A stretch of DNA of 64,000 nucleotides. Source: Clostridia bacterium (lineage in GTDB: Bacteria; Bacillota; Clostridia; Oscillospirales; Acutalibacteraceae). Positions 36,243 to 45,356 of the stretch are shown here, piece after piece (the stretch's first letter is position 1; each line of letters begins with the position of its first letter). The notes below the pieces were generated by a model. The model searched no databases. It was given only the letters and a program-made list of their open reading frames with translations, and was not told the DNA's origin. The stretch is taken from positions 62,001 to 126,000 of the forward strand of contig JAFWYP010000001.1 in the NCBI GenBank assembly GCA_017517665.1, written 5' to 3'. Made by a program: the position numbers and the translations under genes.

Positions 36243-36266
36243 GAGGGATTATTTATTGTTTGTTCG

Positions 36267-36971
36267 CTATTTTTTTGCAACAAATGTAACAACATCCGTT
36301 GTCAAATCGGAAACACAGTTTTCTCTCGGTATATCATATCTTTGACTGCGAACAGTATTTTTGATTGTTTCCCATCCGTCAAATGCATTCTTCAGCAAAT
36401 CTAGAAGTTCCTGAGTTTTAAGATTAACCTCAAATTGAGGCGTAAGTTGTTGCCCGTTTTCTTTGTTAATTTCTGTTATCTGAGAATTAATAATCAGACA
36501 AACAATACCGTTTTCTTTTATTCCTTTGCTGATTTCATTGAGCTTGTTTTTAAAAGATTCGATGTTGTCAACATGCTCTAAAGCGGAAACAGCAATTATC
36601 AAATCATAACTGTTTGCAGGGATTATATAATCATCAATAGAAGAAAAAATTCCGTTGATTTCGTTTTCAACACCGTATCTTACAGCGTTATTATTCAATT
36701 CTTCGATTGCAAGTTCAAGAATATCAACACAGTCAATTTTACATTTGCTTTTAAACTCTTGAGCAAGAGCTATACAGTTTCTGCCGATTCCGCAACCCAA
36801 ATCAAGAATGTTTATATTATTATAATTCTGAAAATATGGAGTTAAATCCATAACAGTTTTTACGGGTTTCTGAAGCCAGCTTCCGCTTTCAAAAAGTTTT
36901 GCGGTTGTATATATTTCGATATGCGATGCTTTTTCGGCGTCACGAATCGATTTTAATGTTTTGTTATCCAT
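36267..36971 (-). CDS. Class I SAM-dependent methyltransferase
   Basis: 234 residues. Motif I ILDLGCGIGRN (55-65), CVDI (motif II acidic position) and YDLIIAVSALEHVD mark a Rossmann-type methyltransferase close to the TehB/UbiG group. The substrate cannot be told. Its ATG overlaps the rqcH stop (TAATG). It is visibly more AT-rich and uses more ATA and AAT codons than the neighbouring genes, suggesting later acquisition at the operon end. Confidence 0.85.
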   Translation of the reverse strand: MDNKTLKSIRDAEKASHIEIYTTAKLFESGSWLQKPVKTVMDLTPYFQNYNNINILDLGCGIGRNCIALAQEFKSKCKIDCVDILELAIEELNNNAVRYGVENEINGIFSSIDDYIIPANSYDLIIAVSALEHVDNIESFKNKLNEISKGIKENGIVCLIINSQITEINKENGQQLTPQFEVNLKTQELLDLLKNAFDGWETIKNTVRSQRYDIPRENCVSDLTTDVVTFVAKK

Positions 36972-38728
36972 TATTTCTTCTTTTTTAACCTTTCACATAA
37001 TTCTCTGTCGGGTGTAACCCACATGGTATTATATGTGTGGTAAATAACCTTACCCGGTTTTGCACCGACAGGTTTTTTGAGTGAACGGACTTCCGTATAG
37101 TCGACCGCAACCTGCGAGGATTCTCTGCCTCCGCTGTGATATGCCGCAAGGATTGCCGCCTGACGGCAGGTGAGCTCGGGTATGATATCGCCGTTTCCTA
37201 TAACAACAACGTGCGACCCCGGAATTTTTTGCGTATGGAACCATGAATCGTCTTTTGCGGCGGTTTTGAAGGTCAGCAAATCGTTCTGAACATTGTTTCT
37301 GCCAACTAAAATCGTATATCCGTCATCGGAAACATATTCCATCGGAGGCATAGGCTTAGCTTTTTTTGTTTTGTCGTTTTTTGCACGCTTAAGATATCCC
37401 TGCTCATAAAGCTCGTTGCGGATTTCCGCAAGCTCCGTATATCCGTCTGCACGGTTAACGGAGTCAATTACCGATTCAAGATATGCAAGCTCCTGCTCGC
37501 TCTGTTCAATGAGTTCGCCGAGCATCTGCTCCGCTGTTTTTGATTTGCGGTATTCCTTAAAATACTTCTGTGCATTTGCAGAGGGGGAAAGTGCGGGATC
37601 TGCAGGAATTCTTATCGGCTCATTATTATTATAAAAATTTTCCAAATCATAAAAAAGCGAACCTTTTTCGAGTCGGTACTGATTTGCAAGAATAAGCTCT
37701 GCGTTGATTCGGAGAGAATCTTTGTCTGCACAGGCTTCAAGCTCTGCCTGACGGCTCTGGAGCTTTCTTGCAGCTCTTGCCGACATATTGGAAAGGAGCT
37801 TCAGAAGTGTCTGACTGCGCTGTTTTGTTCTCTCAAAACGGTCTTTTTCATAATAAAAATCGTCAAGAAGCTGTGAAAAGCTTTCAAAAGTTTTTGCGGA
37901 AACAGCAAAACCGTACTGTGTTATATCTGTAAATGTAAAGTCATAAGGCTTTACAGATTCACGCATAAGCATGGTCGGTGTTCCGTTTCCCGAAACAAGA
38001 GTTTCTTTTATTTCCGTCAGCTTTCTGAGAAGTCTTTGCTCATATAATTCGTTAATTTCCGTAACGGCAATGTCGCCGCCGCAGGTGAACGATGCAATTT
38101 CACGGCTTATCAAGGGAGAAACGCCTTCAAGCGTTTCAAGAACAGCACCCGACAAACGTTTGCCTGTGCAGTTTTTTATCAGATTGACTGCGGTTTCAGG
38201 CTCGATTACCGTGAGATTTGCCTTGCCCTGACGGGGCGGATATTCATATTTGAACATCGGTAAAATCTGTCTTACGGACGACTGTGTAAAGTCAACTCGC
38301 TTTACAGCATCAACAATATTTCCTTCCGAATTAACAAGTATAATATTGCTGTGTTTTGCCATGATTTCAACGCAGAGGGTGAAGGTTACCGCATCGCCGA
38401 TTTCGTTTGTTCCTGCGAGGTCAAGAAAAACAACTCTGTCAAGTCCGAGCTGTCTTATGTCGGTGATAACCGCACCCGTGAGATGCTTTCTGAAAAGCAT
38501 GCAGAGCATGGGCGGTGTTGCAGGATTTTCGGGCGCATTGGCAGTAAGGTGAATTCTCGGACTGTTAGCCGAAGCAGAGATAAGAAGACGGTAAGCACCT
38601 TCTCTCGAACGCAGATGAAACACCAGCTCATCTTTTGACGGCTGATGTATCTTTTCTATTCTGCTTCCGATGATGCAATCCGAAAGCTCTTTTTTTAATA
38701 AATTTATCGTGATTCCGTCAAGGGGCAT
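36971..38728 (-). CDS. rqcH: RqcH / NFACT-family ribosome quality-control protein
   Basis: 585 residues. Order: NFACT-N domain (MPLDGITINLLKKEL at the start), helix-hairpin-helix and long coiled coil (about 290-430), and NFACT-R domain near the end (VGRNNVQNDLLTFKTA, HTQKIPGSHVV). RqcH binds stalled 50S-peptidyl-tRNA complexes and adds C-terminal alanine tails to mark the chain for decay. Older annotation calls it fibronectin-binding protein. AGAGGA is well placed before ATG 38728. Confidence 0.93.
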   Translation of the reverse strand: MPLDGITINLLKKELSDCIIGSRIEKIHQPSKDELVFHLRSREGAYRLLISASANSPRIHLTANAPENPATPPMLCMLFRKHLTGAVITDIRQLGLDRVVFLDLAGTNEIGDAVTFTLCVEIMAKHSNIILVNSEGNIVDAVKRVDFTQSSVRQILPMFKYEYPPRQGKANLTVIEPETAVNLIKNCTGKRLSGAVLETLEGVSPLISREIASFTCGGDIAVTEINELYEQRLLRKLTEIKETLVSGNGTPTMLMRESVKPYDFTFTDITQYGFAVSAKTFESFSQLLDDFYYEKDRFERTKQRSQTLLKLLSNMSARAARKLQSRQAELEACADKDSLRINAELILANQYRLEKGSLFYDLENFYNNNEPIRIPADPALSPSANAQKYFKEYRKSKTAEQMLGELIEQSEQELAYLESVIDSVNRADGYTELAEIRNELYEQGYLKRAKNDKTKKAKPMPPMEYVSDDGYTILVGRNNVQNDLLTFKTAAKDDSWFHTQKIPGSHVVVIGNGDIIPELTCRQAAILAAYHSGGRESSQVAVDYTEVRSLKKPVGAKPGKVIYHTYNTMWVTPDRELCERLKKKK

Positions 38729-38730
38729 AA

Positions 38731-39504
38731 TTAATCCTCTTTACTGTAATATTTTACGGGGGATTTATGCGGTATGATTTCAACGTCGCAGTTAAGTTCG
38801 TTTTTTAATCTGTTCGCCAGAACTGTAACAACGGGATTTTCTGTTTCAAAATGACCTGCGGCTATGAGTGAGATTCCGATTGATTTTGCTTCAAGAAACT
38901 CATGGTGCTTTGCTTCGCCCGTGATATATGCATCACAGCCTGCTTTTGCGGCAGCATTCATAAAATCCGCACCTGCACCGCCGCAAAGCGCGATTCTTTT
39001 GATGATTTTACCGCTGTCTGCAATTGAAACGCAGGTTGAAAGTTTCTCCACACAAAGCTGCGCAAGCTGCCTGCCGTAAAGAGGTTTAATTTCCGCAACT
39101 CTCACCATTTCTGTTTCTCCAAAGTCAGAAAGAGGCACGGTGTTTTCAAACCCGAGGGCATCTGCAAGCGCATCGTTCACACCGCCTCTTGCGATATCAA
39201 GCGAAGTGTGTGCGCAAATTGCGGATATTCCGTTTTTTATGAGCATATATGTCGGGTCATCCGCCATAACGGTTTTTATTCCTCTGAAAATAACCGGATG
39301 ATGGCTGATGATGAGATTTATTCCGTTTTCGGCGGCGTATTTTATTGCTTCGGTTGTTATATCAAGTACAACTCCGATTTTGGAAACTTCATCATCGGCA
39401 TTGCCTACGATAAAACCGCTGTTATCCCATTCGCATTGTTTATCAAACGGCGCAATGCTGTTTATATATTCAAAAACATCCTTAACTGTCGGTTTGCATT
39501 TCAT
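38731..39504 (-). CDS. Nif3-like dinuclear metal centre protein
   Basis: 257 residues. Seen: WDNSGFIVG, ISHHPVIFRG with metal-binding His, HTSLD, and the C-terminal GEAKHHEFLEA and GHFETENPV. These are the NIF3/YqfO family metal ligands. The role is uncertain, with proposed GTP cyclohydrolase-type or iron-related functions. It overlaps trmK by 23 bases, the common Firmicute pairing. Confidence 0.93.
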   Translation of the reverse strand: MKCKPTVKDVFEYINSIAPFDKQCEWDNSGFIVGNADDEVSKIGVVLDITTEAIKYAAENGINLIISHHPVIFRGIKTVMADDPTYMLIKNGISAICAHTSLDIARGGVNDALADALGFENTVPLSDFGETEMVRVAEIKPLYGRQLAQLCVEKLSTCVSIADSGKIIKRIALCGGAGADFMNAAAKAGCDAYITGEAKHHEFLEAKSIGISLIAAGHFETENPVVTVLANRLKNELNCDVEIIPHKSPVKYYSKED

Positions 39505-40177
39505 TTATGATTTCCTCCGTTTCGGAAATAACTTTTTCAAGATATGCGGCAGTTTCGGGTTTTCCGTGAAGCTTTTCCGCCTCATGTTTTGTTCTGAGTC
39601 TTGAAACAATGTTTTTAAGATAGGTTTTTGCTTCTTTTTTCTTGCACTTGGGCAATTCACCCGTGTATATGTAAGAGATTTTTTTGTCGGATGTCTTTCC
39701 GGTATATTCTGCCACCATTGCACAGTAAATTTTACCCGAATCTACGCAAGCATCTTCAAACAGAATCTCAAATCCGTTTTCAATGAAATATCTGCGGATA
39801 TCCTCGGCATGGGACTGAGGCTGAACAATGATTCTTTTCGACGGGTCTTTAAGCCATTCTGTTCTTGAAACAAGCTCTTCCATGAGTGTTCCGCCCATTC
39901 CGCACATAACAAAATCATCGGCTTCTGAAGGCTCGATTTCATCAAAGCCGTCGGAAAGACGGAGCGTTATCTTATACTGAATTCCGTATTGTTCAACGGT
40001 CTTTTTTGCATTATCAAGCGGACCCTTGCGGACATCGCACGCAAGAGCCTTCGGCGAAATGCCGTTTAAAACAAGATAGGCGGGGAGATAGGCGTGGTCC
40101 GTGCCGATATCGGCAACGGTGTTACCCCGACGCACCATTCTCGCCGCCATGAGCATTCTTTCCGAGAGATTAAGCAT
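39482..40177 (-). CDS. trmK: tRNA (adenine-22-N1)-methyltransferase TrmK
   Basis: 231 residues from ATG 40177. TrmK methylates A22 in the D arm of tRNAs. Seen: [29 protein letters not shown] (SAM-binding motif I), ACDV, and the [14 protein letters not shown] active-site stretch with NPPY-like replacement normal in this family. The in-frame start at 40216 lies within the DUF1858 gene and is unlikely; ATG 40177 overlaps its end by 8 bases. The C-terminal coiled coil (about 185-231) is typical. Confidence 0.92.
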   Translation of the reverse strand: MLNLSERMLMAARMVRRGNTVADIGTDHAYLPAYLVLNGISPKALACDVRKGPLDNAKKTVEQYGIQYKITLRLSDGFDEIEPSEADDFVMCGMGGTLMEELVSRTEWLKDPSKRIIVQPQSHAEDIRRYFIENGFEILFEDACVDSGKIYCAMVAEYTGKTSDKKISYIYTGELPKCKKKEAKTYLKNIVSRLRTKHEAEKLHGKPETAAYLEKVISETEEIINEMQTDS

Positions 40178-40376
40178 TCTGAGCAAGGAAAGCGTTGATT
40201 TTTGCGATAAGCTCATCAGCGTTTACGCCGTGAACCATGCAAGCCTGTGCAACGGATTCGTTTCTTGCAGAGGGACAACCGAGGCAATGCATTCCCATTT
40301 CAAGGAAGAAGGGAGCAACCTCACGGTTAGCATCAAGAATTTCGCCGATTTTCATATCTTTTGTGATTTCTGTCAT
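40170..40376 (-). CDS. DUF1858 domain-containing protein
   Basis: 68 residues. The pattern [33 protein letters not shown], with a Cys-x-x-Cys, matches DUF1858, a small helical domain (ScdA-N-like) linked to iron-sulfur or redox proteins. AAAGGATG precedes ATG 40376. It leads the trmK-nif3-rqcH operon. Function unproven. Confidence 0.9.
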   Translation of the reverse strand: MTEITKDMKIGEILDANREVAPFFLEMGMHCLGCPSARNESVAQACMVHGVNADELIAKINAFLAQNA

Positions 40377-40411
40377 GATAAATACATCCTTTCAAATAGA
40401 ATTACATTCAT

Positions 40412-40440
40412 ATTTTATCATAAATATTTTTGAATATCAA
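40412..40440 (-). promoter_or_regulatory. Promoter of the DUF1858-trmK-nif3-rqcH operon
   Basis: On the minus strand TTGATA (40440-40435), 17 bases, TAAAAT (40417-40412). Confidence 0.65.
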
Positions 40441-40446
40441 TAGTAT

Positions 40447-40475
40447 TTGACATTCTTCTTATAACATTGTAAAAT
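40447..40475 (+). promoter_or_regulatory. Promoter of the flavoprotein operon
   Basis: A perfect TTGACA (40447-40452), 17 bases, TAAAAT (40470-40475). It is back-to-back with the minus-strand promoter, only 6 bases apart. Confidence 0.7.
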
Positions 40476-40510
40476 ATATAATCAGAGTAAACCGAAAGGG
40501 GGGTGCAGAA

Positions 40511-41725
40511 TTGAAAAGCTATGATTTGATAATTGTCGGCGGATGTGCATCGGGAATTGTTGCGGCGATAAACGCCAAACGCAGAAATTCCGATATAAAA
40601 ATTGCAATTATCGAAAAATTGCCGAGAATCGGTAAAAAACTTCTCGCAACGGGCAACGGCAAATGCAATCTCACAAATGAAACTTCCGCCGCACACAATT
40701 ATGTCGGAAAAGAATTTGCCTCATATGCTTTTGAAAAATACAGTCCTGAAAAAATAAAGGAATTCTTTGCATCGCTCGGTCTGCTTTGTTATACGGATTC
40801 GTGCGGCAGAGTGTATCCCGAAAGCAACACTGCAGCCTCTGTTGTTGATGCTCTGCGATTTGAGCTTGAAAGACTGAAAATTGATGTTTACTGCGAAACT
40901 CCCGTAACGGAAATAAAGCATAAATCGGATTTCGTGATAAACGGTGAATTTATCTGCAAAAAGCTGATAATTGCCGCAGGCGGGAAAGCTTCTCCGTCTC
41001 AAGGTTCTGACGGAAGCGGATATATGCTTGCAAAATCCTTGGGACACAGTATTACCAGACTCTATCCCGCGCTTGTTCCGCTGTGTGCTTCTCCCGAAAT
41101 AACAAAGCCGATGAAGGGCGTAAGAGTCAGAAATGTGACACTTACACTCAAAGGTGAGAAAAAAATTGCTCAGACAAGCGGTGAAATTCTTTTTACGGAT
41201 TACGGGTTATCGGGAATTGCCGCGATGGAGCTTGCCGCATCAGCGCAGAAATACATTGATGATGTAAAGTGCAACCCCTTTACTTATATTGATTTTATGC
41301 CCGATATGAGTTATAATGAGCTTGTTGACTATCTGTTAAATCTTAATAAAATCAAAGGATTTACCAATATTGATAACTTACTTACGGGATTTCTTCCGAA
41401 AGCAGTCGGAATTGCAATTTGTAAAGCTTGTAAGCTTTACAAAGCAGACAAGCTTATTTCTGAGCTGAATGAAAAGGACATACGGAAAATTGCCGAAAAA
41501 ATCAAGAGCTTTCCGCTTGAAGTCACGGGAGCAAAGGACTTCAAGGACGCTCAGGTTACAAGCGGCGGCATAAAAACAAGCGAGATTGATGAAAAAACCA
41601 TGCAGTCAAAAATCTGCAGAAATCTTTATTTTGCAGGCGAGATAATTGATGTTGACGGCGGCTGCGGAGGATTTAATCTTCAATGGGCGTGGGCATCGGG
41701 TATGCTTGCAGGAGAACTTAACTGA
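40511..41725 (+). CDS. HI0933/YhiN-type NAD(P)/FAD-dependent oxidoreductase
   Basis: 404 residues starting at TTG (40511) with GGGGGGTG upstream. Seen: Rossmann FAD loop IIVGGCASGIVAA, the family motif GNGKCNLTNE, GGKASPSQGSDGSGY, and the closing FAGEIIDVDGGCGGFNLQWAWASG. The family includes BaiN and putative aminoacetone oxidases; most members have no proven substrate. Twelve bases separate it from another flavoprotein. Confidence 0.93.
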   Translation: MKSYDLIIVGGCASGIVAAINAKRRNSDIKIAIIEKLPRIGKKLLATGNGKCNLTNETSAAHNYVGKEFASYAFEKYSPEKIKEFFASLGLLCYTDSCGRVYPESNTAASVVDALRFELERLKIDVYCETPVTEIKHKSDFVINGEFICKKLIIAAGGKASPSQGSDGSGYMLAKSLGHSITRLYPALVPLCASPEITKPMKGVRVRNVTLTLKGEKKIAQTSGEILFTDYGLSGIAAMELAASAQKYIDDVKCNPFTYIDFMPDMSYNELVDYLLNLNKIKGFTNIDNLLTGFLPKAVGIAICKACKLYKADKLISELNEKDIRKIAEKIKSFPLEVTGAKDFKDAQVTSGGIKTSEIDEKTMQSKICRNLYFAGEIIDVDGGCGGFNLQWAWASGMLAGELN

Positions 41726-41737
41726 CGAGGAAAATGT

Positions 41738-43345
41738 ATGATTAAAATAAACGAAATTAAATTGCCGCTTGACAGCGATGCATCTTCACTCCGTAAAGCG
41801 GCTGCCAAAGCGTTAAGATGCAAGGAAGATAAAATTATGTCCTTGCAGATAACCAAAAAAGCGGTTGACTGCAGAAAAAAGGATAATATTTTTTTTGTGT
41901 ATAATGTTGCGGTTGAGGTTGATTTGGATGAAAAATCCGTTGTTGCCCATGCAAAGAACACGAAGGTTGAAATCGGTGTTCCGTATAAATATGAAATGCC
42001 CGAAATCAGAAGAACAAGCACATTGCGACCCGTAATAGCGGGTTTCGGACCTGCAGGATTCTATGCGGCGCTTATTCTTGCAAGGGCAGGCTTCAAACCT
42101 CTTGTTATTGAAAGAGGCGCAGATGTTGACACGAGAACAAAGGATGTAAATTCATTCTGGACAACTAAAAAACTCAATACCGAAAGCAATGTTCAGTTCG
42201 GTGAGGGCGGTGCAGGCACTTTTTCGGACGGTAAGCTCACAACGGGAATCAAAGACCCCCTTTGCCGAAAGGTTGTTGAAGAGCTTGTTGCACACGGTGC
42301 ACCCGAAGAAATTGCTTATTCTTCAACTCCTCATATCGGCACGGATAAGCTCGGTGCTGTTGTCAAAACATTCCGTGAAGAAATTATTTCACTCGGAGGA
42401 GAGGTTCGTTTCGGATGGAAACTCACGGATTTGATTATCGCAAACGGCGTTATTCAGGGTATAACCTGCCAAAATCCCGATGGCGGAATTGAAGATATCG
42501 AAACCGATACGCTTCTTCTCTGCATCGGACATTCGGCACGCGATACCGTTGAAATGCTTTATAAAAAAGGAATAAACATCATTCAGAAGCCGTTTTCTGT
42601 CGGTGTCAGAATCGAGCATCCCAGAGAGATGATTGACAAAGCGCAGTACGGTTCATTTGCGGGTCATCCCGCACTCGGTGCAGCAAACTATAAACTTGCC
42701 TGTCATCCGGAACACGGCAGGGGTGCTTACACTTTTTGTATGTGTCCCGGAGGAACGGTTGTTGCAGCGGCTTCGGAAGAGGGTCATGTTGTTGTTAACG
42801 GAATGAGTGAATATGCCCGCAACGGCGAAAACTCAAACGCGGCTCTTCTTATCGGAATTGAACCTGAGCATTTCGGAAGCGATCATCCGCTTGCAGGTAT
42901 TGAGCTTCAGAGGAAAATTGAAAAAACCGCATTTGAACTTGGCGGAGGTGACTACAGCGCACCCTGCCAGACTATCGGTGATTTTCTTAACAATACTCCG
43001 TCAAAGAAGCTTTCTTATGTAAAACCGACCTGCGCAACGGGTGTAACTCCCGGCGATATACGCAAGGTTCTGCCACAGAAGGTGACGGATATCATGGCTC
43101 AGGCTATTGTTAAAATGGATAAGAGCTTGAACGGTTTTGCACTTCCCGACGGTGTTCTCACAGCTCCCGAAACCCGTTCATCTGCACCTGTGAGAATTCT
43201 GCGTGACGACCTCTATCAGTCAAATATCAGAGGGCTTTATCCCTGTGGCGAAGGTGCGGGATATGCAGGCGGCATTGTTTCGGCGGCGGTTGACGGAATC
43301 AGATGCGCCCATGCCGTTTTAATTGACGAAAGCGATGAATGGTGA
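41738..43345 (+). CDS. FAD-dependent oxidoreductase (COG2509 type)
   Basis: 535 residues. An N-terminal domain of about 90 residues precedes the FAD loop VIAGFGPAGFYAALILARAG, then the hallmark ESNVQFGEGGAGTFSDGKL and FCMCPGG motifs and the C-terminal YPCGEGAGYAGGIVSAAVDG. The family is common in Clostridia, often listed as uncharacterised FAD dehydrogenases. Probably co-transcribed with the previous flavoprotein. Confidence 0.92.
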   Translation: MIKINEIKLPLDSDASSLRKAAAKALRCKEDKIMSLQITKKAVDCRKKDNIFFVYNVAVEVDLDEKSVVAHAKNTKVEIGVPYKYEMPEIRRTSTLRPVIAGFGPAGFYAALILARAGFKPLVIERGADVDTRTKDVNSFWTTKKLNTESNVQFGEGGAGTFSDGKLTTGIKDPLCRKVVEELVAHGAPEEIAYSSTPHIGTDKLGAVVKTFREEIISLGGEVRFGWKLTDLIIANGVIQGITCQNPDGGIEDIETDTLLLCIGHSARDTVEMLYKKGINIIQKPFSVGVRIEHPREMIDKAQYGSFAGHPALGAANYKLACHPEHGRGAYTFCMCPGGTVVAAASEEGHVVVNGMSEYARNGENSNAALLIGIEPEHFGSDHPLAGIELQRKIEKTAFELGGGDYSAPCQTIGDFLNNTPSKKLSYVKPTCATGVTPGDIRKVLPQKVTDIMAQAIVKMDKSLNGFALPDGVLTAPETRSSAPVRILRDDLYQSNIRGLYPCGEGAGYAGGIVSAAVDGIRCAHAVLIDESDEW

Positions 43346-43349
43346 GAAT

Positions 43350-43745
43350 ATGGAAACAAGACTTGAAAAGCTCACCGATGAGCAGCTTGCAAAGAGAATG
43401 TCAAAATATATTGCAACTCTGCAAAGCATAACGGTAAGAGCCGAATATTATTCAATGGGACAATGCCCCGAAAAAGAGCGAAAAGAGCTCAATGCCGATT
43501 ATGTGAAGGTCAGGGACGGAATCCGTGAGGATTTGAACTATCTGAATTATAACAAGGATAAAAAAGGCAGTAAGCTTTTGTGGGATAAATACTATCCCTC
43601 GGTAAACGAGGCGGCGGCATGGGGACTTTATGCAGACCCCGAAGGCGGTTTTGATGATGAATACTTCAAGAGTGTTGCCGTTGCGGAGGAAAAACTGACA
43701 AAATATTATTCTTATGATTACTGGAGAATAATTGCGGAGGAATAA
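43350..43745 (+). CDS. Hypothetical protein
   Basis: 131 residues from ATG 43350, only 4 bases after the flavoprotein stop; ATG 43335 inside that gene is the alternative. It is a soluble, charged protein, probably helical (LEKLTDEQLAKRMSKYIATL), with many Tyr and Trp near the C-terminus (YYPSVNEAAAWGLY, YYSYDYW). I do not recognise a family. It ends the flavoprotein operon before a strong terminator. Confidence 0.7.
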   Translation: METRLEKLTDEQLAKRMSKYIATLQSITVRAEYYSMGQCPEKERKELNADYVKVRDGIREDLNYLNYNKDKKGSKLLWDKYYPSVNEAAAWGLYADPEGGFDDEYFKSVAVAEEKLTKYYSYDYWRIIAEE

Positions 43746-43750
43746 GATTT

Positions 43751-43781
43751 AAGACAAGGTGCATTTGTACCTTGTCTTTTT
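43751..43781 (+). terminator. Terminator of the flavoprotein operon
   Basis: AAGACAAGGT/ACCTTGTCTT with an 8-base loop and five Ts. Confidence 0.85.
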
Positions 43782-43810
43782 GCATATATGCGCTGAATAT
43801 TTCATATAAT
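43782..43810 (+). promoter_or_regulatory. Possible SigE-type (sporulation) promoter before the M23-M50 pair
   Basis: CATATAAT (43803-43810) resembles the SigE -10 CATACAAT, and GCATATAT (43782-43789), 13 bases upstream, resembles its -35. A SigA -10 (TATAAT 43805-43810) without a good -35 is the alternative reading. Confidence 0.35.
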
Positions 43811-43838
43811 TAACCAAAACTTTTTCGGGGGAATTATA

Positions 43839-44735
43839 ATGGACTACGATTTTCAGGCACCGCAAAGAGAGGAACGAGATGAATACAGAAACCGATTCAG
43901 ATTTACCGATGAGGATGCACAGCCTCGCAGGAAAACAAAAGAAAAATCAAAAACCGATTATTTCATAAGGCTGATATTGCTCCAGAGCTTTCTGAGTCTG
44001 ATTATAGTTTCGGGAGTTTTTCTTGCTTCCAAAATCGCACCGAATTATTTTGCACAGATGAAAGAGGATTATGGGAGAATAATGCAGACCGATATGTCGG
44101 CAGGGGAGCTTGCGGATAAGCTTAAGGATGCGGCTGAATTTGTTTTCAAATCCGTAGATTCATCTGAACAGGTCAAAACCGCAATGTCGGATAACATATT
44201 GACAACATATGAAGTGACAAGCGATGAAACAGGCGAAAAAATTGCCGTGGGTGAAATGATAGACGGCTCGGGCGGTGACGATGCCGAATCGGCAAAGGGC
44301 ACATCGTTTGATAATTATTTTGTCAATGCCAATCCCGTTATGCCTGTAAACGGCGCAAGAATAACCTCGCGTTTCGGCTACAGAACTCATCCCATAACCG
44401 AAAAAAGAGGTTTTCATACAGGCCTCGACATGGCAGCGCCCGAGGGCACAACAATTTCTTCTGTTTATTACGGCAAAGTTACTGAAACGGGTGAGGGAGA
44501 TTCGTGGGGAAAATATGTTCTTGTTGAACATTCCGACGGCTTTGAAACCTTCTATTGTCATTTGTCCGAAATATATGTGCAGGAGGGTGTGGTTATAAGG
44601 CAGGGCGAAACTCTCGGTCTTGTCGGGTCAACGGGAATGTCAACCGGTCCTCATCTTCATTTTGAAGTAAGAATAAACGGAATAAGGGTAGACCCCGAAT
44701 TGCTTCTCTATCCGCAGAATGCCCATGAAGCTTGA
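43839..44735 (+). CDS. Membrane-anchored M23 (LytM) peptidase, SpoIVFA/SpoIIQ-like
   Basis: 298 residues. A charged cytoplasmic N-terminus (about 40 residues) leads to one membrane helix (about 42-65), a linker, and a C-terminal LytM domain (about 165-295) with SRFGYRTHPITEKRGFHTGLD and HLHFEV. The zinc ligands look complete (HxxxD, HxH). Directly downstream is an M50 protease; in Bacillus this order is spoIVFA-spoIVFB, whose LytM part is degenerate. The sporulation role is an inference from context. GGGGGAATT precedes the start. Confidence 0.85.
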   Translation: MDYDFQAPQREERDEYRNRFRFTDEDAQPRRKTKEKSKTDYFIRLILLQSFLSLIIVSGVFLASKIAPNYFAQMKEDYGRIMQTDMSAGELADKLKDAAEFVFKSVDSSEQVKTAMSDNILTTYEVTSDETGEKIAVGEMIDGSGGDDAESAKGTSFDNYFVNANPVMPVNGARITSRFGYRTHPITEKRGFHTGLDMAAPEGTTISSVYYGKVTETGEGDSWGKYVLVEHSDGFETFYCHLSEIYVQEGVVIRQGETLGLVGSTGMSTGPHLHFEVRINGIRVDPELLLYPQNAHEA

Positions 44736-45336
44736 TTTCGGTAAAACCGAGCTTAAAATCAATTTTTCTTTTGCTGTTGCTGTGACTCTGACTCTGATAA
44801 TTGACGAAAGCGGAGTGGGTGCGATTGCGCTTCTCAGCTGTATCCTTCATGAAGCGGGACATATAATCTGTTTGTTTATCCTCGGAGAAAAGCCAAAGAA
44901 AATAGAATTTTCTTTTTACGGGATAAAGCTTGAACGCGGTCCGATGTCATCGCGAAGCACTGTGGAGGATTTGCTTGTTTTTGCATCCGGACCTTCGGCA
45001 AATTTTATTTTTTCTGCGGTTTTGTTTCTTCTGAGCAATTTTTTTACTTCACTTCGAGATGCGGCGATAATCAGTCTTTGTATAGGGATATTCAATCTTG
45101 TTCCGTGTAAACCGTTTGACGGGGGAAATATACTTTATACCGTTCTTTGCAGAAACACAAAGCAAAATATTGCAGAGAGAATATGCTTTTGCGTATCTGC
45201 GGTTGTTCTTATACCGCTTATATTTTCGGGAATATATTTTTTGAAGATAAACCGAAATATTACCTTGCTTGCCGTTGCGGTATATGTTGCAGCGACTTGC
45301 TTGTTTGAATATAAATCAAAAACCGCCCTTGAATAA
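44719..45336 (+). CDS. Site-2 protease family (M50) protein, SpoIVFB-like
   Basis: 205 residues, with five to six hydrophobic segments. HEAGH (44-48) supplies the zinc ligands and Glu, and NLVPCKPFDGG the distal Asp, as in SpoIVFB, which cleaves pro-SigK in the mother cell. There is no CBS domain, so it is shorter than SpoIVFB (about 288). It overlaps the M23 gene by 17 bases with no own ribosome binding site, so it is probably coupled. Pro-SigK is the likely substrate if this is the sporulation enzyme. Confidence 0.88.
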   Translation: MPMKLDFGKTELKINFSFAVAVTLTLIIDESGVGAIALLSCILHEAGHIICLFILGEKPKKIEFSFYGIKLERGPMSSRSTVEDLLVFASGPSANFIFSAVLFLLSNFFTSLRDAAIISLCIGIFNLVPCKPFDGGNILYTVLCRNTKQNIAERICFCVSAVVLIPLIFSGIYFLKINRNITLLAVAVYVAATCLFEYKSKTALE

Positions 45337-45356
45337 CAAGAGCGGTTATGCTTTTT
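45321..45356. terminator. Terminator overlapping the M50 stop codon
   Basis: AACCGCCCTTG/CAAGAGCGGTT with one mismatch, containing the stop codon region, then a T-run. It separates convergent genes. Confidence 0.6.

Noticed and set aside
40511-41725. BaiN bile-acid enzyme
   Set aside because: The family match is general (HI0933/YhiN), and no other bai genes are nearby, so a bile-acid role is not supported.
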